Under the pieces are notes generated by a model, which saw nothing but the letters and a program-made list of their open reading frames with translations, ran no database searches and was not told the origin of the DNA. Positions 49,954 through 58,713 of a DNA stretch of 64,000 nucleotides are shown piece by piece; within the stretch, counting starts at the first letter, position 1, and every line of letters begins with the position of its first letter. The DNA lies in assembly GCA_965657215.1 (NCBI GenBank), contig CBFHNR010000001.1, positions 124,001-188,000 on the forward strand, written 5' to 3'. Origin of the DNA: JAHEJA01 sp965657215. GTDB taxonomy: Bacteria > Pseudomonadota > Alphaproteobacteria > Rhodobacterales > Rhodobacteraceae. Both the position numbers and the translations under genes were made by a program.

Positions 49954-51570
49954 GTGACAAAAGAAAAACTTTATCTTTATGATACGACTTTGCGCGATGG
50001 ACAACAAACGCAAGGGGTGCAGTTTTCGACAGCTGAGAAAATTCAGATTGCGACGGCCTTGGATCAGCTCGGGGTGGATTACATCGAAGGTGGCTGGCCC
50101 GGTGCCAATCCAACAGATAGCGCGTTTTTTGAAGAACGCCCCAAGACCCGCGCGCAGTTCACAGCCTTTGGTATGACAAAAAGATCAGGGCGATCCGCGC
50201 AAAATGATGAGGTCTTGGCGGCCGTGATGAACGCTAAGACGCCCGCTGTCTGTTTGGTTGGAAAATCTCATGATTATCATGTTGAGGCGGCTCTTGGGAT
50301 TTCGCTCGATGAAAACTTAGAAAATATATCAAAATCAATTGGCTATATTGTGGATCAAGGGCGCGAAGCCTTGTTTGATGCGGAACATTTCTTTGATGGG
50401 TACCGCGATAATCCCGACTATGCGTTGGCAGCGTTAAGGGCAGCGTTTCAGGCGGGTGCACGTTGGATTGTGCTTTGTGATACGAATGGCGGCGCACTGC
50501 CCAGTTTTGTGCATCAGGTGGTGAAAGAGGTGATTGTAGCAGGCATTCCTGGGGCTCGGCTCGGCATACATACCCATAACGACACAGAAAATGCAGTGGC
50601 CAATTCACTGGCCGCTATTGAGGCGGGTGCGCGTCAGGTGCAGGGAACCCTGAATGGATTGGGCGAGCGCTGTGGAAATGCAAACCTCACCACATTGATC
50701 CCGACGTTAATGTTGAAGGAACCCTTTGCCAGCCAGTTTGACATTGGCGTGACGCGTGAGGCCTTGACACAATTGACCCAAGTGTCGCGTCTTTTGGATG
50801 ATATTTTGAACCGTGTGCCAGCGCGTCAAGCGGCCTATGTGGGGGCCTCTGCTTTTGCGCATAAGGCGGGCTTGCATGCCAGTGCGATTTTGAAAGACCC
50901 GTCAACTTATGAACATATTGATCCAAGTGTTGTTGGTAATGCACGCATTATCCCCATGTCAAATCAGGCAGGGCAATCAAACCTAAGGCGACGTTTAAGC
51001 GAAGCGGGGTTGGATGTCGGATCGGATACGGCCGCTTTGTCACGCATTTTGGATGAGATCAAATCCCGCGAAGATCAGGGATATTCCTATGACACCGCTC
51101 AAGCGAGCTTTGAATTGCTCGCGCGGCGTGAATTGGGTCAATTGCCTGAATTCTTTGATGTGAAACGCTACAAAGTGACCGTTGAGCGGCGCAAGAACAA
51201 ATACAATAAAATGGTAAGCCTGTCCGAGGCTGTGGTTGTCGTCAAAATTGACGGTGAAAAGAAGCTATCGGTGTCTGAGTCGCTTGATGCCACTGGATCG
51301 GATCGGGGGCCTGTGAACGCTTTGGCCAAGGCTTTGGCAAAGGATTTGGGCCAATATCAAGCGCTGATTGATGATATGCGGCTTGTGGATTTCAAGGTGC
51401 GCATCACCCAAGGGGGAACCGAAGCGGTAACGCGCGTTGTGATTGACAGCGAAGACAGCAAGGGACGCCGTTGGGCCACCGTTGGTGTATCGGCTAATAT
51501 TGTCGATGCGAGTTTCGAAGCGCTCTTGGATGCGATCAATTGGAAGCTGGTACGCGACACTAAAGGTTAA
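49954..51570 (+). CDS. cimA: Citramalate synthase
   Basis: 538 residues from GTG 49954 (no in-frame ATG nearby). HMGL-like TIM barrel with LYDTTLRDGQQTQGVQFS at 8-25, GGWPGANPTD, CDTNGGALP, HTHNDTENAVANSL metal-binding histidines and GTLNGLGERCGNANL; then a linker with HKAGLHASAI, and a LeuA-type regulatory domain (about 400-530). CimA of this type condenses pyruvate with acetyl-CoA to (R)-citramalate, giving isoleucine from pyruvate without threonine deaminase. It is separate from other branched-chain genes. Very close 2-isopropylmalate synthases exist, but the GVQFS motif and length favour CimA. Confidence 0.92.
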   Translation: MTKEKLYLYDTTLRDGQQTQGVQFSTAEKIQIATALDQLGVDYIEGGWPGANPTDSAFFEERPKTRAQFTAFGMTKRSGRSAQNDEVLAAVMNAKTPAVCLVGKSHDYHVEAALGISLDENLENISKSIGYIVDQGREALFDAEHFFDGYRDNPDYALAALRAAFQAGARWIVLCDTNGGALPSFVHQVVKEVIVAGIPGARLGIHTHNDTENAVANSLAAIEAGARQVQGTLNGLGERCGNANLTTLIPTLMLKEPFASQFDIGVTREALTQLTQVSRLLDDILNRVPARQAAYVGASAFAHKAGLHASAILKDPSTYEHIDPSVVGNARIIPMSNQAGQSNLRRRLSEAGLDVGSDTAALSRILDEIKSREDQGYSYDTAQASFELLARRELGQLPEFFDVKRYKVTVERRKNKYNKMVSLSEAVVVVKIDGEKKLSVSESLDATGSDRGPVNALAKALAKDLGQYQALIDDMRLVDFKVRITQGGTEAVTRVVIDSEDSKGRRWATVGVSANIVDASFEALLDAINWKLVRDTKG

Positions 51571-51679
51571 GGTCGTTTAATTCCTGTGTCCGCTGTGGCT
51601 GAAATACAGTGGGCACCTTAGTGTAATTTTAATGTTCTTGTTTACGTGCATTATTAATTTTGTTCGAATGGACACTTAG

Positions 51680-52657
51680 ATGTTTATTTTTAAGATACTT
51701 ATAACCTCAATTGTCATTTACTTTGCCATTGCCTTGGGATTGATCCTGTCGCAATGGCCAAACAAAGCGTTAACATCGCAAGACACCTTGGATTTTGACA
51801 GTATTGTTGATGGCTCTGAGCCGCAGGATTGGCCCGTTGAACAGATCACATTAAAGGATGGAACACGCCTCGATACACCCCAAGTTATGGGTGAGGGGGG
51901 CGAACGGCCATTGATCGTATTGGTGCATGGCTCAGGATGGTATGGTCAGCAATTTGATCGCATGATTCCCATTTTGGGCGAGGTTGCTGATGTGATCGCG
52001 CCGGACTTGCGTGGACATGGACCAAATGCAGTTAATCGTGGGGATGTGAACTATATCGGTCAGCTTGAGGATGATTTGGCGGAAATTAAAGAAACAACCC
52101 GTAAACCGGGGCAAAAGGTCGCCATGCTTGGTCATTCTTCAGGGGGCGGCTTAGTGGTGCGCTTTGCGGGTGGGGCGCATGGCAATCTGATGGATCATGC
52201 CTTTTTAATTGCGCCGTTTTTGAAATATAATGCCCCAACAACGCGCGAAAAATCTGGCGGTTGGGCGCATGTTCTGTTGCGCCGTGTCATCGGACTATCG
52301 ATGTTGAATACTGTGAAAATCACCGCTTTGAATCACCTCACGATGATCCAATTCGCCATGCCAGAACATGTCTTGAACGGTCCATATGGGGCAGGGGCGA
52401 CGACCGCCTATTCCTATCGGCTCAACACATCTTATGCACCACGCAGGGATTACCTCGCCGATATTGCGGCCTTGCCCCAGTTTGATCTGATCGTTGGGGA
52501 TCGAGATGAGGCGTTTTTTGCAACGGAATATGAAACCCTGATGTCGTCCGTGACGGAAAAAGGGGAATATCATATCCTAACTGGACTAGGGCATTTGGAT
52601 GTGGTTCAAGCGGCGCCAACGATTGATGTGATCAAGGCGAGACTGAATGCGTTCTGA
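51680..52657 (+). CDS. Membrane-anchored alpha/beta hydrolase
   Basis: 325 residues. An N-terminal hydrophobic segment (FIFKILITSIVIYFAIALGLIL, about 2-23) lacks a clear cleavage site and likely anchors it. The hydrolase domain has oxyanion motif LVHGSGWYGQQ (about 82-92), the nucleophile elbow GHSSGGG (about 155-161) and late HLD (GLGHLDVV). Lipase, lysophospholipase or esterase activity is possible, substrate unknown. The next gene starts 11 bp before its stop, so the two are cotranslated. The 109 bp upstream are AT-rich and probably hold a promoter. Confidence 0.88.
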   Translation: MFIFKILITSIVIYFAIALGLILSQWPNKALTSQDTLDFDSIVDGSEPQDWPVEQITLKDGTRLDTPQVMGEGGERPLIVLVHGSGWYGQQFDRMIPILGEVADVIAPDLRGHGPNAVNRGDVNYIGQLEDDLAEIKETTRKPGQKVAMLGHSSGGGLVVRFAGGAHGNLMDHAFLIAPFLKYNAPTTREKSGGWAHVLLRRVIGLSMLNTVKITALNHLTMIQFAMPEHVLNGPYGAGATTAYSYRLNTSYAPRRDYLADIAALPQFDLIVGDRDEAFFATEYETLMSSVTEKGEYHILTGLGHLDVVQAAPTIDVIKARLNAF

Positions 52658-53432
52658 TGATTTTAATGCCTGTGCGGAGCTCGTGCAAAAAGGGGACGAT
52701 GTCAGGTTCCGCGCGGCCATGGCGTCGCCTGTCGCGGCGCGCGCTGTTTTGTTTCCGCTCTATGCTTTGAACGTCGAAGTGGCGCGTGCGCCTTGGGTGA
52801 CATCGGAGGCGATGATTGCTGAGATGCGGCTTCAGTGGTGGTATGATGTGCTTGAGGCGATTGTCCAAGGGGAGCCTGTTAACCGCCATTCCGTTGCAAC
52901 ACCTCTGGCAGAAATTTTGACGCCAGCACAAGCCAACGACCTGCAAAAGATGGTCGAGGCCCGTCGCTGGGACATTTATAAAGATCCGTTTGACGATCAA
53001 ACTGCTCAGGAAACCTATATTCGCGATACATCGGCTGTTTTGGTTCGGGTTGCGGCCCAGCTTTTGGATGAGGACATCTCGGATCAAGGGCTGGAGGCCG
53101 CTGAACAATTTGGTTGGGCAATGGGCTGTGCGAACTACCTCAATGCTATTCCCTCGCTCTTGGCACAAAAGCGCATTCCACTGGTTGATGGTCGCCCCGA
53201 AGCTGTTGCGCAGCTTGCGACCTTAGGATTGGACAGCTTAAACAAAGCGCGTCAAAAGGCACGGTTTGTCACAAATGCAGCCTCGCCTGCGTTGCTGGCA
53301 GGGTGGGACTGTGAGGCGGTATTGAAGCAAGCTGCACAGCATCCAGACCGTGTCATTGACGGATTGGCACCGGTTCATCCGCTTGCCTCATCGCTACGGT
53401 TGATGTGGCAAGCTATGACGCATCGCTATTAG
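52647..53432 (+). CDS. Squalene/phytoene-synthase-fold protein lacking the Asp-rich motifs
   Basis: 261 residues of the trans-isoprenyl diphosphate synthase (SQS_PSY) fold: AARAVLFPLYALNVEVARAPW replaces the usual YAFCRxVDDxxD (about 31-51), EMRLQWWYDVLEAIVQG follows (about 57-73), and FGWAMGCANYLNAIPSLLAQKRIPL replaces the second Asp-rich motif. With both metal-binding aspartate clusters absent it is unlikely to make phytoene or squalene. The pattern resembles NDUFAF6, a respiratory complex I assembly factor, which is common in Alphaproteobacteria (inference). Overlaps the hydrolase gene by 11 bp and the convergent MFS gene by 4 bp. Confidence 0.8.
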   Translation: MRSDDFNACAELVQKGDDVRFRAAMASPVAARAVLFPLYALNVEVARAPWVTSEAMIAEMRLQWWYDVLEAIVQGEPVNRHSVATPLAEILTPAQANDLQKMVEARRWDIYKDPFDDQTAQETYIRDTSAVLVRVAAQLLDEDISDQGLEAAEQFGWAMGCANYLNAIPSLLAQKRIPLVDGRPEAVAQLATLGLDSLNKARQKARFVTNAASPALLAGWDCEAVLKQAAQHPDRVIDGLAPVHPLASSLRLMWQAMTHRY

Positions 53433-54637
53433 GTTTTTTGCGGCCGCAACCAGAGCCAGATCAACGACCCACCTGCCAAGACGAGAAATGGAACCATCGC
53501 GATATTGACCGCGGTCCACCCTTGTTGCGCGCTGCCACCTGAGCAATTCATCAAGCCACCAGAGGCAAGCGAGGCCAAAGTCACACCACCAAAGACAAAG
53601 AAATCATTCATGCCTTGCAAGGCACCGCGTTCATTCGGGCTATGTGCGCCCGCCAACATCGTGGTCGCTCCGATAAAGCCAAAATTCCACCCAATACCAA
53701 GCAAAATCAAAGCGATGTAAAAGTTTTCAATCGCAACACCCTGGAGTGCAACGGCACCCGCAGCCCCCAAAATGACCAAACCACAGGCAACAATTTTACG
53801 AACGCCAAATCGGGCAATCAGATGACCTGTGAAAAACGACGGAATGAACATGGCCAAGACATGCGCCGAAACAATGTCGGCCGCGTTGTTTTTATCAAAC
53901 CCACATCCCACAACAGCCAAGGGCGTTGATGTCATCACAAGGTTCATAAGGGCGTAAGAGACCATTGCACAGATGATCGAGACTACGATCACGGGGTCTT
54001 TTAACAATTCACGTCGGCTGCGACCCAAGGTGGCATTCGCGCTTGGCGCAGGGGGTTTTGGGATGTCTAAGAAGAAAAACAGATTGATACCGATGATCGT
54101 CAGCACAACAATCGCGAGATATGTTCCGACAAAAGGAATGACAAAGCTATCGGCGGTAAATTTCACCAATTGCGGCCCAATGATCGCCGCAAGCAATCCA
54201 CCAGCCATCACATAGGAAATCGCTTTGGGGCGGAATTCTTCCGATGCGGTATCGGTGGCGGCAAAGCGGTAAAACCCTTGCGCCGACATATAAACCCCAG
54301 TGAGTAAGGAGCCGACCAAGAAGATCGGGAAGGACGCATAATAGAGGCCAATCGCCCCGACCAATGCGCCAATCGCCCCAAAGACTGCCCCGACAATAAA
54401 CCCAGCCCGACGGCCATGTGACTGCATCAAGTTTGACATCGGCGTTGCCGCCAGCATGGACCCTAAAACGATCAGCGAAATGGGGAGGGTCGCAAAACAT
54501 GGATTGCTGGCCAAAGATTGCCCCGCCAAACCGCCAATTGTGAACACCATTGGCATTTGCGCGCCCAAAATAGCTTGCGCCATAACGAGGACGAGGACAT
54601 TGCGCTTTGCTAGGGTATCAGAATGAATATGTGTCAT
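53429..54637 (-). CDS. MFS transporter
   Basis: 402 residues from ATG 54637 (TTG 54643 is an alternative). Twelve hydrophobic segments; the cytoplasmic loop between segments 2 and 3 has SNLMQSHGRRAGFIVG, the MFS loop motif in modified form, and loop 8-9 has LIARFGVRKIVACG. A central cytoplasmic loop with PKPPAPSANATLGRSRRELLKDP splits the two six-helix halves. Drug/metabolite efflux or uptake cannot be distinguished. The first half has the YNFA-like region IGAFGAIGALVGAIGLYY. It is convergent with the phytoene-synthase-like gene (4-bp overlap) and divergent from cobK. Confidence 0.86.
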   Translation of the reverse strand: MTHIHSDTLAKRNVLVLVMAQAILGAQMPMVFTIGGLAGQSLASNPCFATLPISLIVLGSMLAATPMSNLMQSHGRRAGFIVGAVFGAIGALVGAIGLYYASFPIFLVGSLLTGVYMSAQGFYRFAATDTASEEFRPKAISYVMAGGLLAAIIGPQLVKFTADSFVIPFVGTYLAIVVLTIIGINLFFFLDIPKPPAPSANATLGRSRRELLKDPVIVVSIICAMVSYALMNLVMTSTPLAVVGCGFDKNNAADIVSAHVLAMFIPSFFTGHLIARFGVRKIVACGLVILGAAGAVALQGVAIENFYIALILLGIGWNFGFIGATTMLAGAHSPNERGALQGMNDFFVFGGVTLASLASGGLMNCSGGSAQQGWTAVNIAMVPFLVLAGGSLIWLWLRPQKT

Positions 54638-54723
54638 GCGCAATCGGTACGCCTTGATTTATAAAGGTGCAAGCCTCATAAATGCGCAAAACGTAATATA
54701 TTCTGTTTTAGGAATGCGGCTCT

Positions 54724-55476
54724 TTGTCATCAACGCGCGCTAAAATTTTGCTCTTGGCAGGAACCGGAGAGGCCAAGACATTGGCGAGCTTGCTTGCGAA
54801 ACGAGAGAGTATTGATGTCATTGCATCAATTCATGGCGATGCTCGGCTGCCGCGCGATTTGGACGTTCCGACCCGAATAGGCGGCTTTGAAGATCAACAA
54901 GAATTCGCCGCGTTTCTCAAGGATCAAGCACTCTCTGGTGTGATTGATGCAACGCACCCCTTCGCTGTTGAAGTGTCTCAACAGGCCAATGAGCTGTGTC
55001 GTGAGCTTGACATGCCATTGTGTCGACTGGAACGCAGGGAATGGCGGCCTCAGGACGGGGATCACTGGATTACTATCGATGATGAAACAGAGGCCGCTCA
55101 CCACCTAGCTCACTGTCAAAAAGTGATGGCTTTCACAGGTCGTCATTCTATTGGTAAATTTTCGAATATTGAAAATATTTACATATTTAACAGAATTTTG
55201 CATAACGAACTTGTTGATTTCCCGCTCCCTCATGGGGAGCATGTCTTTGGCAAACCACCGTTTTCAGTCCTAGACGAGGTGGACCTTTTCCGCCGGCTTG
55301 AGATCGACGCGATCATTTTGCGCAACGTTGGCGGCGAGAACGGATTTTCCAAAGTCGAAGCCGCGCGACAGTTGGGGCTAAAGGTGATAATGATAAATCG
55401 TCCTTTCACGAGCTTACCAAAACCGATCAGGCGGATCGAGGACGCATTAGAATGGGTGGATAATCATTTTGGATGA
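54724..55476 (+). CDS. cobK: Precorrin-6A (cobalt-precorrin-6A) reductase
   Basis: 250 residues from TTG 54724, with AGGA 10 bp upstream; the nearby ATG at 54714 is out of frame. Family motifs: ILLLAGTGEAKTLASLL (about 8-24), IDATHPFAVEVSQQANELCRELDMPLCRLER (about 77-107), VMAFTGRHSIGKFS and the C-terminal LRNVGGENGFSKVEAARQLGLKVIMINRPF. CobK reduces the corrin ring precursor with NADPH in cobalamin synthesis. No other cob gene is in the window, so it is an orphan copy of a pathway encoded elsewhere. It heads a tightly overlapping trio with alkA and an esterase gene. Confidence 0.9.
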   Translation: MSSTRAKILLLAGTGEAKTLASLLAKRESIDVIASIHGDARLPRDLDVPTRIGGFEDQQEFAAFLKDQALSGVIDATHPFAVEVSQQANELCRELDMPLCRLERREWRPQDGDHWITIDDETEAAHHLAHCQKVMAFTGRHSIGKFSNIENIYIFNRILHNELVDFPLPHGEHVFGKPPFSVLDEVDLFRRLEIDAIILRNVGGENGFSKVEAARQLGLKVIMINRPFTSLPKPIRRIEDALEWVDNHFG

Positions 55477-56098
55477 GCGCATCATTAGATCGCAAGACTG
55501 CATCAACGAGGGGGCCGCATTTTTGGCCAAGGCTGAACCGCGCTTTGCCCATGCGATCACTTGTATAGAAACGGTGCCGCTCCGCCTACGTCCCGATGGA
55601 TTTGAACGGTTGCTCGGCGCGATTGTTAGCCAACAGGTGTCGGTTGCGGCAGCGGATGCCATTTGGTCGCGGCTAGAGACGGGGGGAATGATCACCCCTG
55701 ATGCAATCCTAATGGCCAGTGATGATGACCTGCGCGCCCTTGGCCTTAGTCGGCAAAAGGTGAAATATGCGCGCGCTTTGTCTGAGGCCAATGTAGATTT
55801 CGCCGCCCTGCGAGATATGCCGCATCAGGACGTCGTGAAAACCTTGACGGCGATATCCGGTATCGGAATTTGGACCGCTGAAATTTACGCTATGTTTAGC
55901 CTCGCCCGTGCGGATGTGTTTGCCCCGGGTGACCTTGCTTTACAAGAAGCGGTGCGCATGCTCTTTGATCTAGAAGAGCGCCCCAAAGAACGCGCTTTGC
56001 GCGAGATGGCCTTGGCGTGGTCCCCATGGAGATCGGTTGCAGCGCGCGTGCTCTGGGCCTATTACGCATATGAGAAAAATCGAGAGGGAATTCGATGA
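55469..56098 (+). CDS. alkA: DNA-3-methyladenine glycosylase II (AlkA-type HhH-GPD)
   Basis: 209 residues from TTG 55469, the second gene in a row with a TTG start; no suitable ATG exists near. HhH-GPD superfamily: RLLGAIVSQQVSVAAADAIW (about 47-66), hairpin LTAISGIGIWTAEIYAMFSL (about 126-145), and the catalytic aspartate D155 in VFAPGDLALQ. C-terminal WSPWRSVAARVLWAYY matches AlkA-like enzymes. It excises alkylated purines from DNA. It lacks the Ada or N-terminal AlkA domain. Overlaps cobK by 8 bp and the esterase gene by 4 bp (ATGA). Confidence 0.9.
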   Translation: MDERIIRSQDCINEGAAFLAKAEPRFAHAITCIETVPLRLRPDGFERLLGAIVSQQVSVAAADAIWSRLETGGMITPDAILMASDDDLRALGLSRQKVKYARALSEANVDFAALRDMPHQDVVKTLTAISGIGIWTAEIYAMFSLARADVFAPGDLALQEAVRMLFDLEERPKERALREMALAWSPWRSVAARVLWAYYAYEKNREGIR

Positions 56099-56760
56099 CA
56101 CGAGTATTGAACGCAGAACGCAAAGAGCCAGTGTCCGGAAGCACACGATCTGTTGTCGTCTTTTTGCATGGGTATGGCGCGAATGGGGCCGATTTGCTTG
56201 GCCTTGCGGATCCTTTGTCAGAGCACCTTCCCGATACGCTATTTGTGGCCCCGGATGCGCCTGAAAATTGCGCGGGTAGCCCGATGGGATATCAATGGTT
56301 CCCAATCCCGTGGATCGATGGATCAAGCGAGGAAGAAAGCATGCGCGGCATGCAAGCGGCTGTTGAGGATGTGAATGCCTTTCTCGACGCGTTAATGGTG
56401 GACGAAGATGTCTTGCCTGAACAAGTTGTTTTATTTGGCTTTTCCCAAGGGACGATGATGTCGCTTCATGTGGCACCCCGTCGCGAAGATGCGATTGCAG
56501 GGATCGTTGCCTTTTCAGGTCGCCTGCTCGAGCCTGATCTTTTGGTGGACGAAGTGATCAGCAAGATGCCAATTCTGTTGGTGCATGGCGATCAAGACGA
56601 TGTTGTTCCAGTTCAATCCTTGCCCGAAGCGGCAGAAGCGCTGCAAACCGCAGGGTTTCAAGATGTCTTTGCTCATATTCAAAAAGGCACGGCGCATGGG
56701 ATCGCACCAGATGGATTATCTGTGGCGCTCGCCTTTATGCGGGATAAGTTAAGCCTTTGA
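56095..56760 (+). CDS. Phospholipase/carboxylesterase (alpha/beta hydrolase)
   Basis: 221 residues of the acyl-protein-thioesterase-like family. Oxyanion motif FLHGYGANGADLLGL (about 23-37), nucleophile in LFGFSQGTMMSLHV (about 112-125), catalytic Asp in LLVHGDQDDVVPVQ and His in KGTAHGIAP. Cytoplasmic, no signal peptide. It hydrolyses short-chain esters or lysophospholipids in relatives; true substrate unknown. Its ATG overlaps the alkA stop by 4 bp. No terminator is seen behind it. Confidence 0.9.
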   Translation: MTRVLNAERKEPVSGSTRSVVVFLHGYGANGADLLGLADPLSEHLPDTLFVAPDAPENCAGSPMGYQWFPIPWIDGSSEEESMRGMQAAVEDVNAFLDALMVDEDVLPEQVVLFGFSQGTMMSLHVAPRREDAIAGIVAFSGRLLEPDLLVDEVISKMPILLVHGDQDDVVPVQSLPEAAEALQTAGFQDVFAHIQKGTAHGIAPDGLSVALAFMRDKLSL

Positions 56761-56856
56761 ATTCTAAATAAAGGGGGCTTGTCATAAAACTGACACCATA
56801 TATAGTTAACTCACAGACAGTAACTGTAGTGATCCGACGATGAATAGGTGACAGAA

Positions 56857-57441
56857 ATGGACGGAGACTTTAGACACGATTTTGTGCGCATTCCTTCGGG
56901 AGCAAAAAATCATCCCGCTTTGGTGTTAAACGCGGATTATCGTCCATTGTCTTATTATCCGCTGTCTCTTTGGTGTTGGCAAGATGCGATCAAAGCGGCC
57001 TATATGGATAGGGTTGATATCGTGGCCGAATATGACGACTATGTCAGTAGCCCCACAACACGGATCAGGATCCCATCTGTTGTTGTTTTAAAAGACTATA
57101 TTGTTCCTCAAAAGCGCGTGGCCTTCACGCGCTTTAATTTATTTCTGAGGGATGAATTTAAATGCCAATACTGTGGATCACGAGGTGATTTGACCTTTGA
57201 TCACGTGGTCCCGCGTGCCTCGGGTGGGGTGACCAGCTGGGAAAACGTAGTGGCGGCCTGTAGCCCCTGTAATTTGAAAAAGGCGGCTAAATCCCTGCGC
57301 AATTCTGGCCTGTCCTTGCAACGCAAACCACGTCAGCCGCAAGCCGAGGAATTGAAAAACATCGGCCGCAAGTTTCCCCCAAACCACCTGCATGACAGCT
57401 GGATGGATTTTCTCTATTGGGATGCAGAGTTGGATCATTGA
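56857..57441 (+). CDS. HNH endonuclease family protein
   Basis: 194 residues from ATG 56857, favoured over GTG 56848 by the AGG located 9 bp before it. Residues 18-70 (PALVLNADYRPLSYYPLSLWCWQDAIKAAYMDRVDIVAEYD) form the conserved N-terminal part of this stand-alone HNH family. The HNH core (about 100-150) is FKCQYCGSRGDLTFDHVVPRASGGVTSWENVVAACSPCNLKK with two CxxC zinc pairs. The family is widely conserved on bacterial chromosomes, not in an obvious mobile context. Physiological function is unknown; a DNA repair or nuclease role is likely. Confidence 0.9.
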   Translation: MDGDFRHDFVRIPSGAKNHPALVLNADYRPLSYYPLSLWCWQDAIKAAYMDRVDIVAEYDDYVSSPTTRIRIPSVVVLKDYIVPQKRVAFTRFNLFLRDEFKCQYCGSRGDLTFDHVVPRASGGVTSWENVVAACSPCNLKKAAKSLRNSGLSLQRKPRQPQAEELKNIGRKFPPNHLHDSWMDFLYWDAELDH

Positions 57442-57542
57442 CGAGCTGCGTCGACGCTTGGTTTATGGTGTTGATGGTGGGGTATTTTGATACCTAAATT
57501 GTAAGCTATTGTTTTTGCTTGCTTATTTAAGGTGAAATGCCG

Positions 57543-57570
57543 TTGACTGCGCGATTTAACCGTATATAAC
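57543..57570 (+). promoter_or_regulatory. Promoter of rplM-rpsI
   Basis: TTGACT (57543-57548), a 16-bp spacer and TATAAC (57565-57570) match the sigma-70 consensus closely. The start codon of rplM is 67 bp downstream, behind AAGGGTAA. Confidence 0.75.
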
Positions 57571-57636
57571 CCGCCCATCACAAACGAAACAGGCCTTTTG
57601 CTTGGTTCGGGGACATTTAACTAAGGGTAACCTTCG

Positions 57637-58101
57637 ATGAAAACTTTCTCTGCAACACCAGCAGACATCGAGAAAAAATGGATCATTATCGACGCTGAAG
57701 GCGTTGTTTTGGGCCGTTTGGCATCGATCGTAGCAATGCGTTTGCGCGGCAAACACAAAGCATCTTTCACTCCGCATATGGATTGTGGTGACAATGTCAT
57801 CATCATCAATGCAGAAAAAATTCAAATGACAGGCAACAAGCGTCAAGAGAATTTTTACTGGCACACTGGCCACCCAGGTGGCATCAAGTCACGTACGAAA
57901 CAGCAAATCTTGGAAGGCAAGCACCCAGAGCGCGTTGTTATCCAAGCTGTTAAGCGTATGTTGCCAGGCAACCGCCTAAGCCGTCAGATCATGACAAACT
58001 TGCGTGTCTACGCAGGCACAGAGCATGGGCATGAAGCACAACAACCAGAAGTTTTGGACGTCAAATCCATGAACTCTAAGAACACTCGGGTGGCGAACTA
58101 A
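57637..58101 (+). CDS. rplM: 50S ribosomal protein L13
   Basis: 154 residues. Family motifs WIIIDAEGVVLGRLASIVAMRLRGKHKASFTPHMDCGDNVIIINAEKIQ (about 14-62) and the signature segment in RVVIQAVKRMLPGNRLSRQIMTNLRVYAGTEHGHEAQQPEVLD. L13 is an early-assembly 23S rRNA-binding protein. Its stop shares one base with the rpsI start (TAATG). Codon use is strongly biased, as for ndk. The operon with rpsI is universal. Confidence 0.98.
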   Translation: MKTFSATPADIEKKWIIIDAEGVVLGRLASIVAMRLRGKHKASFTPHMDCGDNVIIINAEKIQMTGNKRQENFYWHTGHPGGIKSRTKQQILEGKHPERVVIQAVKRMLPGNRLSRQIMTNLRVYAGTEHGHEAQQPEVLDVKSMNSKNTRVAN

Positions 58102-58592
58102 TGGCTGAAGATATTAAATCCTTGGGCGACCTAGAAGCAGTCGCCGGCGATGTTGCTGTAGCACCTGTAGAAGTTGCAGCTCCGCGTGAACCACAACGTG
58201 ACGCGCTTGGCCGTTCTTACGCAACTGGTAAACGTAAAGATGCGGTTGCACGTGTTTGGATCAAACCAGGCTCAGGCAAAGTTGTTGTAAACGGCAAAGA
58301 CATGAGCGTTTATTTCGCACGTCCCGTTCTTCAAATGATCCTACGTCAGCCTTTCCAGGTTGCAGGTGTTGAAGATCAGTTTGACGTTATGGCGACTGTC
58401 ACAGGTGGCGGTTTGTCAGGTCAAGCGGGCGCGGTTAAGCACGGCATTTCAAAAGCTCTCCAGCTTTATGAACCCTCCTTGCGCGGCGCATTGAAAGCAG
58501 CTGGCTTCCTCACTCGCGATAGCCGCGTTGTTGAACGTAAGAAATTCGGTAAGCGTAAAGCGCGTCGTTCTTTCCAGTTCTCAAAGCGCTAA
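58101..58592 (+). CDS. rpsI: 30S ribosomal protein S9
   Basis: 163 residues; an N-terminal extension of about 35 residues (acidic and Ala-rich) precedes the S9 core ATGKRKDAVARVWIKPGSGKVVVNGKDMSVYF and GGGLSGQAGAVKHGISKAL. The C-terminal KARRSFQFSKR tail reaches the P-site tRNA. The final bases CAAAGCGCTAA recur at 59609, next to a similar terminator, indicating that DNA was inserted just behind this gene. The gene itself is intact. Confidence 0.97.
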   Translation: MAEDIKSLGDLEAVAGDVAVAPVEVAAPREPQRDALGRSYATGKRKDAVARVWIKPGSGKVVVNGKDMSVYFARPVLQMILRQPFQVAGVEDQFDVMATVTGGGLSGQAGAVKHGISKALQLYEPSLRGALKAAGFLTRDSRVVERKKFGKRKARRSFQFSKR

Positions 58593-58622
58593 CAGCGAAC
58601 GACATAATTTTCAATATAAAAC

Positions 58623-58653
58623 AAAGGGTTGCGTATTTCGCAGCCCTTTTTTT
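58623..58653 (+). terminator. Terminator of rpsI
   Basis: AAAGGG-T-TGCG pairs with CGCA-G-CCCTTT (one mismatch), followed by seven T. It lies 30 bp behind the stop. A related hairpin occurs at 59640, about 1 kb away. Confidence 0.88.
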
Positions 58654-58713
58654 GTGCGTAGCAGAATTGTAGCAGACGCTGTATGTTTTGACGTTATGGT
58701 TTAGCGATTTTAG

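Noticed and set aside
52647..53432. Carotenoid biosynthesis (crtB) call for the squalene/phytoene synthase-like gene
   Set aside because: Both aspartate-rich motifs are absent and no crt genes are adjacent.
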